A stretch of 64,000 nucleotides of DNA from Prorocentrum cordatum. Taxonomy: Eukaryota; Sar; Dinophyceae; Prorocentrales; Prorocentraceae. This document shows, piece after piece, positions 51,451-61,416 of the stretch. The stretch is taken from assembly GCA_963575745.1 (NCBI GenBank), contig CAUYUJ010012158.1, forward strand, positions 1 through 64,000. Reading direction: 5' to 3'. Numbering within the stretch: position 1 is the first letter of the stretch; each line of letters starts with the position of its first letter. The notes beneath the pieces were generated by a model. That model did no database searches and was not told the DNA's origin. It was given only the letters and a program-made list of their open reading frames with translations. The position numbers and the translations under genes are program-made.

Positions 51451-54400
51451 ATGGAAGACTACTATGAAGAAGATGATGAGGCTTACTATGAGGACGAGTA
51501 CGACCCGCACGAGGAATACCAAGAAGATGACGAGTGGTACGAGGAAGACGAGGAAGTGCCGGAGGATCTCGAGAACGCCTACGAGGCTACCGAGGAGGCC
51601 TACGCAGCGTATGCGGAGGCGCGAGCTAAGATGAACGAATTGGCGAAGTCCCGAGGGTTCTACCCCGTGGTGGCGCTGATCGACGAGAAGCGTGGACTAC
51701 CCCCCCCAAGAGCTGGAAATGCCAGGCCGCCAAAAGGAAGAGGACGCAGCAGCAGTGGCAAAGCGAGAGGTGCGCAGAAGGGCAAGCAGAAAGGACGATA
51801 CGGTGGACGAGCACCCTTCGGCGGTGGCAAGGGCGGCAAGCATTTCGACGGCAGCCCGAAGACGACGCAGACGGGATCCACGCAGCAACACGGACCAAGG
51901 TTCAAGCGGCGACGAGATGGAGCACCCACCAAGCACGACGAGGGCGCGAAGATGCTGTACGAGATCGGCACGGACAATAAGTTCACGGAGATCGCTCCAA
52001 GCATGGAGACGGCGCACGGATTACAACTCGAAGAAGTGAATTTGGCTACGGGCAAAGGAGTTGGCGACAGTGGAGCTACGAAGCCAGTCATGGGACTCGA
52101 CGAATGGCCGAAGTGGCGCAAGAAGCTGACGGACATGGGCATGGCCGACCAGATCACGACGGAGCGGTGCCAGAAGACATTCCGGTTCGGCAACGACGCT
52201 ACGGCGACGGCAAAGCAGATGGTTACGTTCCCAGTCTGGGTTCGCAAGACGAAGCGCGAGATCACGGTCTACCTGGTGCCGGGCAAAGTTTCTCTTTTGG
52301 TGGCTCGGCCGTGTCTCGAAGAATGGGGCATCGTGGTGGACTACCGCAACAAGAAGGCGATGTACCTGGACGAAGTACCCCAGACATGGAGCGACATCGA
52401 GACAAACGAGAAAGGCCACATGATCCTGGACCTTTTGAGTTTCCCGGAAGACGCGCTGGAGATCAAAGAGGAGTCTAGCTCGACGGACGCCGACACGGAC
52501 GGAGATCACGAGGTCAAGAGCGAAGAGGAGATGGACTTCTACGTGACCAGCACGCATGGCGAGGAGAAGGAGGACGCGGAGACGACGAACTTCGACGCCG
52601 AGCAGCTGAAGGACTGGTTTACGAAGGTTAACAGGACGCTCGACGAGAAACCTAAAGTTAAACGCAAGTTTTGGGAGATATTTGTCAATGAGGGACGTAT
52701 TTCACATTATGTCGAGCAGCATGGCGACTTCAAGACGGACAAGTATACGTTGGACACTGGCTGGGATTTTACGAGGAAGTCACATCGCGAAGCGTTCTTT
52801 GAAAGACTACGACGTGAGAGGCCAGAGGAAGTTTGGATTTCCCCGCCATGTACGCTGTGGTCTTCGATCAACACGCTGAACGACGCGAGCAAGGACAACA
52901 GATATCGGCAGCAGCGCAGACGAGAGCGAGAGAAACAGAAGAGAGAGTTTCTGAAGTTCAGCCGGGACATCTACGACGAGCAGCAGAAGAACGAGAGGAA
53001 CGCGCATTTGGAGCATCCCAGATACGCGGCGTCGTGGAGCGAGGACGTCTGGCAGGACATGGAAGGATACGACACGTTCGTGGACCAGAGCGCGTACGGG
53101 CTGAAGGCGCTGGACCGCGACGGGCGCAGGATCGGACCGATCAAGAAGCCCACGAACGTGCGGACGACCAAGTACAAGATGCACGAGGGACTTTGGAGGC
53201 GTTGCAGCTGTATGGAGAAACACGTTATGCTGGAAGGAGCTCACAACATGCGCGGAGTGGAGAACTACCCGAGGAGTATGGCGTTTCAGGCGGCAATCTG
53301 CATCGTGGACGACCCGCAGAACGAGTCAAGCTACGCCGTAGAGGAGATGACGCAAGAGGAGTTTGACAAGATCGAGTACAAAGAAGTTTGGAAGAATTTA
53401 CTTGAGAAGTTCACGCTCGACGAGGTCAAGTGGGTTGAGAAGGTGCACGTGCAGATGGGTCACCCATCGAGTGAAGCGTTGGCGGCAGCACTCAAGGAGA
53501 TGAACGCGGATGATCGTTTGGTAAGCTGCGCGCGGATTTATATTTGTGAGATATGCTTGAAACGGCAGAGGCCTAAACCAGTACGGATCGCCAGGATTCC
53601 AAAAGATAGAGGTTTCAACGACACGATCGACATAGACACTTTTCACGTGAAGTGGAACGACAAGCACAAGCTGATTTTTACGATTATGGACGAGAGCTCG
53701 CGATACGAGGTCGACACGGTGGTGCCAGACGAAAAAGCGAAGACCGAGCTAAAGGCGATCGAGAAAAACTGGATCAATTGGGCTGGTGTGCCAGTGCGTA
53801 TTCGGGCTGATCAAAGTGGTGCGCATGTGAGTGAGGAGTTTTCGGAGTGGTGCGATACGCGGCAGATGAAATTGCAGCTCATACCGAGAGACGCTCATCA
53901 TCGACTCGGGATCCTTGAAAGGAATCACCAAGTACGACGAGAGCAGATCGCGAAGTATCACGAGGACCGACCCGACGACAGCCTGAAGGTTACGGTGCGA
54001 GTGACGTGCGACATGAGGAATCGGCTACGCAACGTTCGAGGGTTTACTCCAGCGCAGCGTGCGCTTGGACGGCAGCCCAGAGACCTGGGCAACATGGCGG
54101 ACGAGCCGACGACGATGGGCGATCTTGGAGAGCACGACGAGGGATTCTACCAGAACCTGGGTCGCAGGCGAGACGCGGCCAAGGCCTACTTCGCGGCGAA
54201 TATGTCGAGGGCAGTGCGGGAGGCTTTGGCGGCTCGCAACAGACCCTTAGCGAAGGAGTTCCAGATCGGCGAGTACGTCTACTTCTGGAGGCGCGACAAG
54301 GGCGAGAGCGACTTGATCAAGAGTTATTGGAAGGGACCGGCGATGGTGACGCAGGTCGAGTACACGGACGACCCCGACAAGCTGAGGCAGTCGGTCATCT

Positions 54401-57400
54401 GGTGCGTGCATAACAACACGCTGCCCAGGACGACGCACGAGTTGCTGAGGCCAGAGCTACCAGAGGAGCGACGACAACGCGAGGAGGCAGATGATGATTT
54501 CGGCCTACCCTTGTCGACGGCGGAGAGATTGCTCAAGAAGCTGAAGAGCACGACCGGCTCCATCAAGTACAAGGATTGCGTTGGCGACGCGCTCGGGGAC
54601 CCAGAAGACCACGTAGACGACGGACGGCCCGAGGACATGGACATGGACGCTGCAGGCGTGGACACTGATGGCAAGGTGGAGGAGCCAGTCGAGGAGCATG
54701 CTCATCGTGACGAAAGGACGAGGAGCAGCGAAGAAGCCGAGCCAGCCGAGCGCGAGGTGAAGGAGGAGCAGCCGCAGTCAGCGGCGGCCGAGTCTCGACC
54801 CGAAACCGATCTACCGGAAGCCGATGGCGGGCGAGAACCTCATCTCGAGGCTTCAAGCCAAGAGAAAGAAGAGGACGCTAAACCGAAGGCCATAGTGGAG
54901 AAGCGGAAGGTGGATGACAGGGACGAGTTACTGGAGAGCATTAATGCGGCAAGACGGCTCGACGGGCTCAAACCGTTGGCTAAGAGACCAAGGATAACAC
55001 CGATGGAGACGGAGAACATCAAGACGGACACAGGCGACGACGAGCTGCTACTGCTGTACGAGGACGAGGAGATGATCTACCTCACGAACGCGGCGAAGCG
55101 CGACGCGGTGGTGGAGGCCAGGCTCACGCCAGACGAGAAGGTGCAGTTCGACGAGGCCAAGACCAAGGCATTGCTACCCTGGATCGAGAACCAGGCGTGG
55201 CAGGCGGTGAACGAGGCGACGGCGGGAGCTGGCGAAGTGTGTCCGATGAGGTTTCTGCTGAAGTGGAAGATGAAGGACGGAGTTCGAGAGGCAAATGCGC
55301 GAGTGATTCTTCAGGGATTTCACTTGGAGGAGGTGACGAGCACTAACGTGGAGAAGGCAAGCCCTACTCTGACGAGGCTCGCGAGGTACCTCATCCTGCT
55401 CATCTTGTGCCAGCAGTCGTGGAAGATGGTGGCAGCTGACGTGAAGAGCGCATTCCTCCAGGCCAAAGACATTCGTGAGCAGGGAGTGCGCATTTTCAGC
55501 AGACCGACGAAGGACATCCGAAGGAGGTTGGCGAAGATGATGGGCCTAAAGGACGACGAGATATTGCAGATGCTCAAGCCAGCTTTCGGAGATGTTCGCG
55601 CTCCCAGGCAGTGGAATCAGACGATCACGGAGGCCATGATCGACATCGGATTTCTTCAACACCAGCTGGATCGGTGCTGTTTTCTGTCGTACCGCATTGC
55701 GGCCGACGGTGACGACCCCTTTCTGGTGTGGAGCGCAGACGACGGCCAGAGCTACGTACTGGACGGTATTTTGGGTTTACACGTGGACGACTTCATCGGT
55801 GGCGGCGAGAACTTGGAGTGCGAGGCCGACCTGACCGACAAGCAGGCCTACGAGGGCACGTTCCTAGACAGGGTGCAGACTCTCAGCAGGCGCTTTAAGT
55901 TCGGCAAGTGGGAGTTTCAGAACGGTATCGTTTTCTGTGGTATGGAGACCACGCAGTCGCAGTCAAGGAACGAGATAGAGGTCAAGGCCGAGCAGTACAT
56001 CCACAAGGTGAAGCCGATTAGCATCGAGAAGGTACGCCGCCAGCACCCGGACGATGTGTGCACGCCGAAGGAGATCAGCCAGCTACGAGGACTTAATGGA
56101 GCTATGCAGTGGCCGGCATCTCAGTGTATGGTGCAGGCGGCGGCGACAGTTTCTTTTGCCCAAGGTGACGTGAGCAAAGCTACGGTTGGAAGTTTGCTGG
56201 AGGCCAACAAGTCATTGCGGTTCCTGAAGGCGAGTGGCGACGTGGGCATCCGTATTCGTTACGTGTCCAAGTGGGAGCAGCTACGACTTGGAGTGTATTG
56301 GGGCGCTTCATGGGCAACAAGACTTAACGGCGAGTCGCAAGGAGGCTACATGATCTTCGCGATCGAGGACGACAGGATCGACGACGGCCAGGCCACGTTT
56401 TTGGTTATCATCGATTGGACGAGCAAGAAATTGGTTCGCATTTGCAGGAGTTCTCTGGCCGGGGAGGCTCAGGCGGCGGCCAACGCGGTGGACGCTCTGG
56501 AGTTTGCGAAGACGATGCTGACCACAATGCTCTACCCCAACATGCAGCTGACGGGGCCGGACATGCTGCAGGTGCTAGGGCGAAGCCCGTGTATCACGGA
56601 CTGCAAGGCGCTCTACGACGCAGCAAATTCTCAGGCGCCAGCCGGTGGCCTGACGGAGCGCAGGACGGGCATCGAGATCATGCAAGTGAACGAGAAGATG
56701 AAGGAGTTCGGCGGAGTGTGGAGATGGACGAATACACATCAGCAGATGGCGGACGGGCTGACTAAGTTGCAGGTACGGCAGCAGTTCGTGGAGAAGCTGC
56801 GGAGAATGACACACGCGCTGAAGTACGACGCAACGTTCACTGCAGGCAAGAAGGTCAGCCAGCAAGAGCGTAACAAGAACGAGCAGGAGCTAAACGACGC
56901 GGCGGCCGACTTCGACGAGGCGAATGCGGTGGGCCAGACACCAGATGAAGTGCCAGCGCGAGAGATGGTCAAAGCGACGAGGGCAGGTACCAGGACAGCA
57001 CAGAGGCTCGCGGCGCTGGTGGCGATAACGGCGGCTACGACGACAAAAGCGGAGGAGACCTGCCCAAGCCTGGACATCAACGAGACGCAGTGGATCTACG
57101 TGACCGTGCTCACGATGTTGCTGGTTTTGATGGTGATGGTTTGCGGCTGTTGTTTGTGTGTGACGTGCTACATCAAACGGGCGGATGAGCGAGTCTGGAA
57201 AACAAAGAACGAGGAGATGAAACGCTGTTTGAGAGACACGCCAGCATCATGCGGAGACGACAACGCCGAGTACATACGGATGAAGACGGAGATGAGTGAG
57301 CAAGCCGATGAGATCGAGCGCTTGAAGGAGAAGAACGAAGGGCAACGGAGTAAGATCGAAGAAAGAGCCAAGCAGATAGTCGACATGCAGCCAGACATGG

Positions 57401-57786
57401 AGAAGCTGATGACGGATTTCGAGCAGCGCGGCAAGAGTTTGGCGGCATACGAAGAGAAGCTGACGAAGACGGAGAAGCTACTGCAGGACGCCAACGAGGA
57501 GCTTAGACTGTGCTACAAAAGGTTGACGACGCTGAACGGTTCGAACGACAAGTTGGAGCGGCAGCTGAATAACACGAAGAACGAGCTACGGCAGATGACG
57601 CTGAGGGCTCGAGACGTTCCGGAGCCCAAACGGATGAGATCGGCGAACACTCAGTCACAGTGTACGTATCGACGAGATCTAGCCACGCCGAGGTTTCAGG
57701 TGATACAGTCGATTCACGAGCCTACGGTGACCACGACGGACGAGTTCACGGCGGGTTCACCATCGACGGGCTCGAACGGTTCATGA
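51451..57786 (+). CDS. pol: Copia Pol polyprotein with extra domains
   Basis: The 2111-residue product starts with an acidic stretch (1-60) and basic Gly/Lys linker. Protease: D-S-G-A-T at 206-210, with its C-terminal strand near 279-300. An extra domain at about 385-640 has W-I-S-P-P-C near 462-467 and HLEHPRY near 519. Integrase: H666, H671, C699, C702 zinc site, then D729, D787 and E823 (D-x35-E). Acidic linker 1000-1200. Reverse transcriptase: AADVKSAFLQA with D1330 and H-V-D-D at 1444-1447. RNase H: E1672, D1717 and D1768 are present, but the first aspartate position is G1618 (YWGASW). A C-terminal extension has a membrane segment at about 1880-1907 and a coiled coil at about 1945-2050. 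There are no internal stops. It makes the enzymes for copying and integrating the element. Confidence 0.92.
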   Translation: MEDYYEEDDEAYYEDEYDPHEEYQEDDEWYEEDEEVPEDLENAYEATEEAYAAYAEARAKMNELAKSRGFYPVVALIDEKRGLPPPRAGNARPPKGRGRSSSGKARGAQKGKQKGRYGGRAPFGGGKGGKHFDGSPKTTQTGSTQQHGPRFKRRRDGAPTKHDEGAKMLYEIGTDNKFTEIAPSMETAHGLQLEEVNLATGKGVGDSGATKPVMGLDEWPKWRKKLTDMGMADQITTERCQKTFRFGNDATATAKQMVTFPVWVRKTKREITVYLVPGKVSLLVARPCLEEWGIVVDYRNKKAMYLDEVPQTWSDIETNEKGHMILDLLSFPEDALEIKEESSSTDADTDGDHEVKSEEEMDFYVTSTHGEEKEDAETTNFDAEQLKDWFTKVNRTLDEKPKVKRKFWEIFVNEGRISHYVEQHGDFKTDKYTLDTGWDFTRKSHREAFFERLRRERPEEVWISPPCTLWSSINTLNDASKDNRYRQQRRREREKQKREFLKFSRDIYDEQQKNERNAHLEHPRYAASWSEDVWQDMEGYDTFVDQSAYGLKALDRDGRRIGPIKKPTNVRTTKYKMHEGLWRRCSCMEKHVMLEGAHNMRGVENYPRSMAFQAAICIVDDPQNESSYAVEEMTQEEFDKIEYKEVWKNLLEKFTLDEVKWVEKVHVQMGHPSSEALAAALKEMNADDRLVSCARIYICEICLKRQRPKPVRIARIPKDRGFNDTIDIDTFHVKWNDKHKLIFTIMDESSRYEVDTVVPDEKAKTELKAIEKNWINWAGVPVRIRADQSGAHVSEEFSEWCDTRQMKLQLIPRDAHHRLGILERNHQVRREQIAKYHEDRPDDSLKVTVRVTCDMRNRLRNVRGFTPAQRALGRQPRDLGNMADEPTTMGDLGEHDEGFYQNLGRRRDAAKAYFAANMSRAVREALAARNRPLAKEFQIGEYVYFWRRDKGESDLIKSYWKGPAMVTQVEYTDDPDKLRQSVIWCVHNNTLPRTTHELLRPELPEERRQREEADDDFGLPLSTAERLLKKLKSTTGSIKYKDCVGDALGDPEDHVDDGRPEDMDMDAAGVDTDGKVEEPVEEHAHRDERTRSSEEAEPAEREVKEEQPQSAAAESRPETDLPEADGGREPHLEASSQEKEEDAKPKAIVEKRKVDDRDELLESINAARRLDGLKPLAKRPRITPMETENIKTDTGDDELLLLYEDEEMIYLTNAAKRDAVVEARLTPDEKVQFDEAKTKALLPWIENQAWQAVNEATAGAGEVCPMRFLLKWKMKDGVREANARVILQGFHLEEVTSTNVEKASPTLTRLARYLILLILCQQSWKMVAADVKSAFLQAKDIREQGVRIFSRPTKDIRRRLAKMMGLKDDEILQMLKPAFGDVRAPRQWNQTITEAMIDIGFLQHQLDRCCFLSYRIAADGDDPFLVWSADDGQSYVLDGILGLHVDDFIGGGENLECEADLTDKQAYEGTFLDRVQTLSRRFKFGKWEFQNGIVFCGMETTQSQSRNEIEVKAEQYIHKVKPISIEKVRRQHPDDVCTPKEISQLRGLNGAMQWPASQCMVQAAATVSFAQGDVSKATVGSLLEANKSLRFLKASGDVGIRIRYVSKWEQLRLGVYWGASWATRLNGESQGGYMIFAIEDDRIDDGQATFLVIIDWTSKKLVRICRSSLAGEAQAAANAVDALEFAKTMLTTMLYPNMQLTGPDMLQVLGRSPCITDCKALYDAANSQAPAGGLTERRTGIEIMQVNEKMKEFGGVWRWTNTHQQMADGLTKLQVRQQFVEKLRRMTHALKYDATFTAGKKVSQQERNKNEQELNDAAADFDEANAVGQTPDEVPAREMVKATRAGTRTAQRLAALVAITAATTTKAEETCPSLDINETQWIYVTVLTMLLVLMVMVCGCCLCVTCYIKRADERVWKTKNEEMKRCLRDTPASCGDDNAEYIRMKTEMSEQADEIERLKEKNEGQRSKIEERAKQIVDMQPDMEKLMTDFEQRGKSLAAYEEKLTKTEKLLQDANEELRLCYKRLTTLNGSNDKLERQLNNTKNELRQMTLRARDVPEPKRMRSANTQSQCTYRRDLATPRFQVIQSIHEPTVTTTDEFTAGSPSTGSNGS

Positions 57787-57974
57787 ACGGCGTGGTGATG
57801 GTCATCGTATGTGGGACCTACGATATTCAGGAGACCAGGGCACATCTCTCGACTCTGTAGTTGAAACGGTGCAGGTTTTCGGATTTTTTTTTTGAGTTGA
57901 TTTAGGTATGGCAGCGCGTGTGTGATGTGGTATACTGAGGAATCGGGGCTTAAAAGCCTCTTTTCTTTCCCCTG
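57787..57974. other. Pol 3' end to LTR, lacking an obvious polypurine tract
   Basis: The bases directly before the 3' LTR are CCTCTTTTCTTTCCCCTG, pyrimidine-rich on the coding strand. A GGGGCTTAAAAGCC hairpin lies just upstream. The purine-rich primer tract normally found at this place is absent. Confidence 0.6.
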
Positions 57975-58253
57975 TGTCAATGGCACAGATTCTGTTCCAA
58001 TGTAGTAGCTATGCATGATGTAATGATTGCTAGCATGCACGTGTGTGTGTGTGTTGCTTGCTTGCTTGCGGTACATACTTGCGTGTAGGTGTGCGCGCGC
58101 CCGCTGCCTGTTTTGACTCAAACTGTTTCGTAGGGGCCCCTGAGCTGATATTAACTACGAGCGGATCTTATCGATCACAATCCATTCAATTTCATATTCG
58201 GTTTGGAACTTCGTGTGTTCAGACTTCGGTGGTTCTGTTGAGTGCTACCGACA
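57975..58253 (+). repeat. 3' LTR
   Basis: This is 279 bp, identical to the 5' LTR apart from one extra GT unit, and is followed by the target duplication AGGGC at 58254-58258. Confidence 0.95.
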
Positions 58254-58740
58254 AGGGCGACCCCCAGACGCCTGCCGCCTGGCGTTGCCAGGCGCGCCGG
58301 CCGCGCCCAGGGCGCAATCCCGCGGCGGGTCGCCGACGGGGGTCTGGGAACGCTGGCCCGCGGCGGGCCGGGCGCAGAGGGCGGCCGGCGGGGTGCCGGA
58401 GGTGGGCCGCTTGCGGCGATGACCGCATTCGTCGTCCAGGGGCGCGGGGACTTCTTCGAAGCGGAGGGCTCGACGCGCCCAGCGCTGGAGTTGCGTCCAG
58501 TGCCCCGTGTGGGCGAGGGGGGCTGGGCCCGCGTCTGCCTCGACCTGGGCCGCGGGGGTTGGAGGGACATTTTTGGGTGTTCTTCGGGTGGCCAGCGGAC
58601 TGGGCCGAAGCCCCGCGGACACTTCCGCTCAAAAGAACCCGCGTCTCCCAGACATCTGGCACGCCGCGCGCGCCTTTGGCAAGCTGGCAGGGGGCCGCGG
58701 GCCTTGCGGCCTCTGGCCCATCCCGCCACCGTGCTTGTAG
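58254..58740 (+). pseudogene. Right flank of the interrupted decayed gene
   Basis: The sequence after the target duplication is GC-rich and protein-like in one frame near 58419-58560 (AMTAFVVQGRGDFFEAEGS, VPRVGEGGWARVCLDLGRG). It is probably the 3' part of the gene seen at 49400-50288. I see no stop-free connection across the whole region. Confidence 0.35.
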
Positions 58741-58779
58741 TTCAGAGGATTATTGCATGCCTGTGTGGATTTCTAGGGG

Positions 58780-59330
58780 TTTTTTTTTCGGGGCCCTCTT
58801 GGGGGCGATTTTGAGGTGTCTGGGGGGCTTCTCGGCGGCCTATTGAAGGCTTCTTCGGGTTGGACTTGGGCCACACGGGGCTGCTGGCGCCTCGCGGGCC
58901 CGCTGGCGGTCTCGGGGGGTATCTTGGGGAGGAGTGCTCGACATGCCGCTTCGTGTTCCCTTCTTGGGGCTTTCTCGTGCCATCTCGGGGTCCTCTTGGG
59001 CCGCTTCGGGGGCCTGTTGGGCCAGGGGGCCTCTTGGGCTGTCTTGGGGCATTCTCGGGGGCCGTCTTGGAGCGTCGGGCGCCCCAAATGTGAGAAGTAT
59101 GACACCCTCAACAAACCACATCTAGAATTCAGGGAATTCTGTCTCTCGGGGCCCTCTTGGGGAGCCTCTTGGAGCCCTCGTGGGGCGTCTCGTGAAACCC
59201 CTGGGCGTCTGGAGACCATGTTGGGCGTCTTGGAGCGATCTCGGGCGACTCGGGGCGTCTTGGACAGTCTCAGTGGCCTCTTTGAGCCCTCTTGAGCCGT
59301 TTCGATGCCTTTTTCGTTCCGAGAATAATC
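58780..59330 (+). repeat. 11-bp-period minisatellite, third locus
   Basis: Degenerate CTTGGGG-type units at roughly 11-bp steps fill this region, for example GGGCCCTCTTGGG, GGCGTCTTGGAGC and GGCGTCTCGTG. Open frames on the minus strand rich in Pro, Arg and Gln derive from it. Confidence 0.75.
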
Positions 59331-59550
59331 GTCCGGAAAGTTTCGGAAGTTTTCGCGGGCGCCTGGAAGTGCCCGAAGAGCGCCTTGCACTCCAGGCTGC
59401 GGATCCCTGAAGTATCCACAGGAGTGAAAATTTGGGTTTCGTCGAAGGACGCGTGGACGCTCGAACTCGTGCCTCAGAACACATTGGCGGGCATTGCCCC
59501 TAAGAGCCAGGTTCAGGTGATCGCCGCAATTTGTGGCGGTCGGGCACTTC

Positions 59551-59610
59551 GGTTTTTCGTGGTCTCCCATGGTCTCCAATGGTTTTCCGTGGTCTCCTGT
59601 GGCTTCCCAT
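59551..59610 (+). repeat. Six exact 10-bp units
   Basis: GGTTTTTCGT, GGTCTCCCAT, GGTCTCCAAT, GGTTTTCCGT, GGTCTCCTGT and GGCTTCCCAT follow without gaps. Confidence 0.9.
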
Positions 59611-60375
59611 CGTTTTAGCATCGATCGCATTCGCATCCGCGTTCGTGTTGTTTCTTCTTCGCGTATTAGAAGGAGTCTTTGTGTTGGCTGTCGAAATCGC
59701 GGTCCTGGTCGTACAGGTCGTTTCCTTGGTATGTAGTATATCCAATATACGTAGCTTTAGTCGGCCTCGTACTCGTACTATTTCGGTCGCCGGTCCTGTT
59801 GAGCGCATGTTTGTTGTGTACCATCACGTGCGAATGCACAAGCCACTATTTTGTACACGGCCATACAAACCATACACATTGACACACGCACACACGCACG
59901 CACACGACCCTGGTATGCTATAGCATGGTACGATCGTGTGGTAATTATCGGTGTCTCCGTGTATGTTCCTATCCCTGGCCCATGATTGAAGCTGTTTCGG
60001 GTCTTATGCCGCAAGGGGGTATTGATTGCTTCCCGGTTCCCTAACGAGGGGGTGGCTCGAGGGGGACGGCCTTCCAAATCGGCGGGGTGGGGCTTCAAGA
60101 AAGCAGGCGTCTCCTTAGACACGCTTCTGGCTTCCAGGAAATCAGGGGAGCCTTTTTTACAAAGCGCCACTTCCGAGACCCACCCCCCTCGCGCCAACCC
60201 TCTTTGCATGCGCCGCCAAAGGCGCGGAAGACCGCGCCTCATCGCCGATGCATCGGTGGTGCGGCATGATTCGGAGTCTGATTTTTTTCGGCCGTGCGGC
60301 CAGCGTCGCCGATTTCAAAAGGACGACGACGACCACGACGACAACGACAGCGATTAGCTGCTAACCTTGCCACAG
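59611..60375. other. Spacer, no supported gene
   Basis: Contains ACACACGC repeats near 59880-59905 and a GACGAC block near 60320-60350. Frames with hydrophobic stretches near 59600-59720 derive partly from the repeat next to it and are not called. Confidence 0.4.
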
Positions 60376-60389
60376 CGTAAGGACATGGG

Positions 60390-60905
60390 GCCGGCGGTGG
60401 AGGGAAAAGGAGGAGGCGGAGGAAGAGGAGGAGGAGGAGAAGGAGGAGGAAGAGGAGGAGGAGGAGGAGGAGGAGGAGGAGGAGGAAGGGGAGGGGGAGG
60501 GGGGAGGGGAAAAGGAAGGAGGAGGAGGAGGAGGAGAAGGAGGAGGAGGAGGAGGAGGAGGAGCACGACGAAGAGGAGGAGGAGGAGGAGGAGGAGAGGA
60601 GGAGGAGGAGCAGCAAGAGGAGGAGGAAGAGGAGGAGGAAGAGGACACATAAACATATTAATCGTATTATTCATATTTGTGAGGAGAAGAATCATACTAG
60701 TGGTAAGAAGAAGGAGAATGATCCCACTAATAGCAGTAATACTCATACCAAGAAGAAGGCTACAAACAACACGAATAAAACGAAACATACTTATAATATT
60801 ATGAAGAAGACGAAGAATACTACGATTACTAATGCGAGTACTGATGCGAATAAAAGAAAGATGAGGAAAAGGAGGGGGAGGAGGAGGAGGAGGAGGAGGA
60901 GGAGG
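60390..60905. repeat. GGA polypurine tract enclosing an AT/AAG-rich island
   Basis: GGA repeats fill 60400-60650 and 60865-60915. Between them, about 60650-60860, lies AT-rich sequence with GAAGAAG and AATAATAC-like motifs. No gene is evident. Confidence 0.75.
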
Positions 60906-61084
60906 AGGAGGAGGAGTCTGTTTTTCTCCGTCCTGACGTCGCCCCTGCAGCGGTGGTGCATCGGCTATGTGGGGCGGTCCCCACAGGGGCAGTGGGGGCC
61001 GGCACGCGTTGGGTCGCAGCCGCTGTCGTTGTTGGGAACTCATCCTCTCGCCTTCCTTGTCGTCGTCGGTGTTGTCGGTGTCGT

Positions 61085-61087
61085 CGT

Positions 61088-61132
<45 letters not shown>

Positions 61133-61135
61133 CCC
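61085..61135. repeat. (GTC)n microsatellite
   Basis: About 15 GTC units, followed by degenerate GTC repeats to about 61200. Confidence 0.9.
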
Positions 61136-61416
61136 CCTCGTCCGTCCTCGCGCTTGCCGTCGTCGTCTCCGTCGTCTTCGTCGTCGTCCTCGTCTTTCCC
61201 TGCAAACTCGAGTAGATCTCGCTTGAGCTCTTTCACAAATTTGATTTTCCGTCGGCCACGCACAGAGAATGTTGCAAGAAAAACGGCGTGGGAGGGGTAG
61301 GTCCCCTTCCGTGTTTTGCATTGTTTTTGTCTTCCACTGCCCCCCCCCCCTTGTCGGCTCTTTGCCATGGCTGGGCGCGGCTCGGAAAACTGGTCAGGTT
61401 TGTAAACAATCTTTTG

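Larger units (their letters stand above)
50289..58253 (+). mobile_element. Full-length Ty1/copia LTR retrotransposon (7965 bp)
   Basis: The element has two direct LTRs of 277 and 279 bp with TG...CA ends, a primer-binding site, a gag frame and a 2111-codon pol frame, and 5-bp target duplications AGGGC on both sides. Domain order is protease, integrase, reverse transcriptase, RNase H, which is the copia order. The LTRs differ only by one GT unit, so insertion was recent. It sits in a decayed gene. Base composition of pol is less GC-rich than the host exons around it. Confidence 0.95.

Noticed and set aside
59531-59923. 130-residue frame with hydrophobic stretches
   Set aside because: It overlaps the 10-bp repeat and CA-rich sequence and has no start context or domain; not called.
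60240-61130. CRISPR-like regular repeats
   Set aside because: The repeats are GGA and GTC simple sequence without unique spacers.
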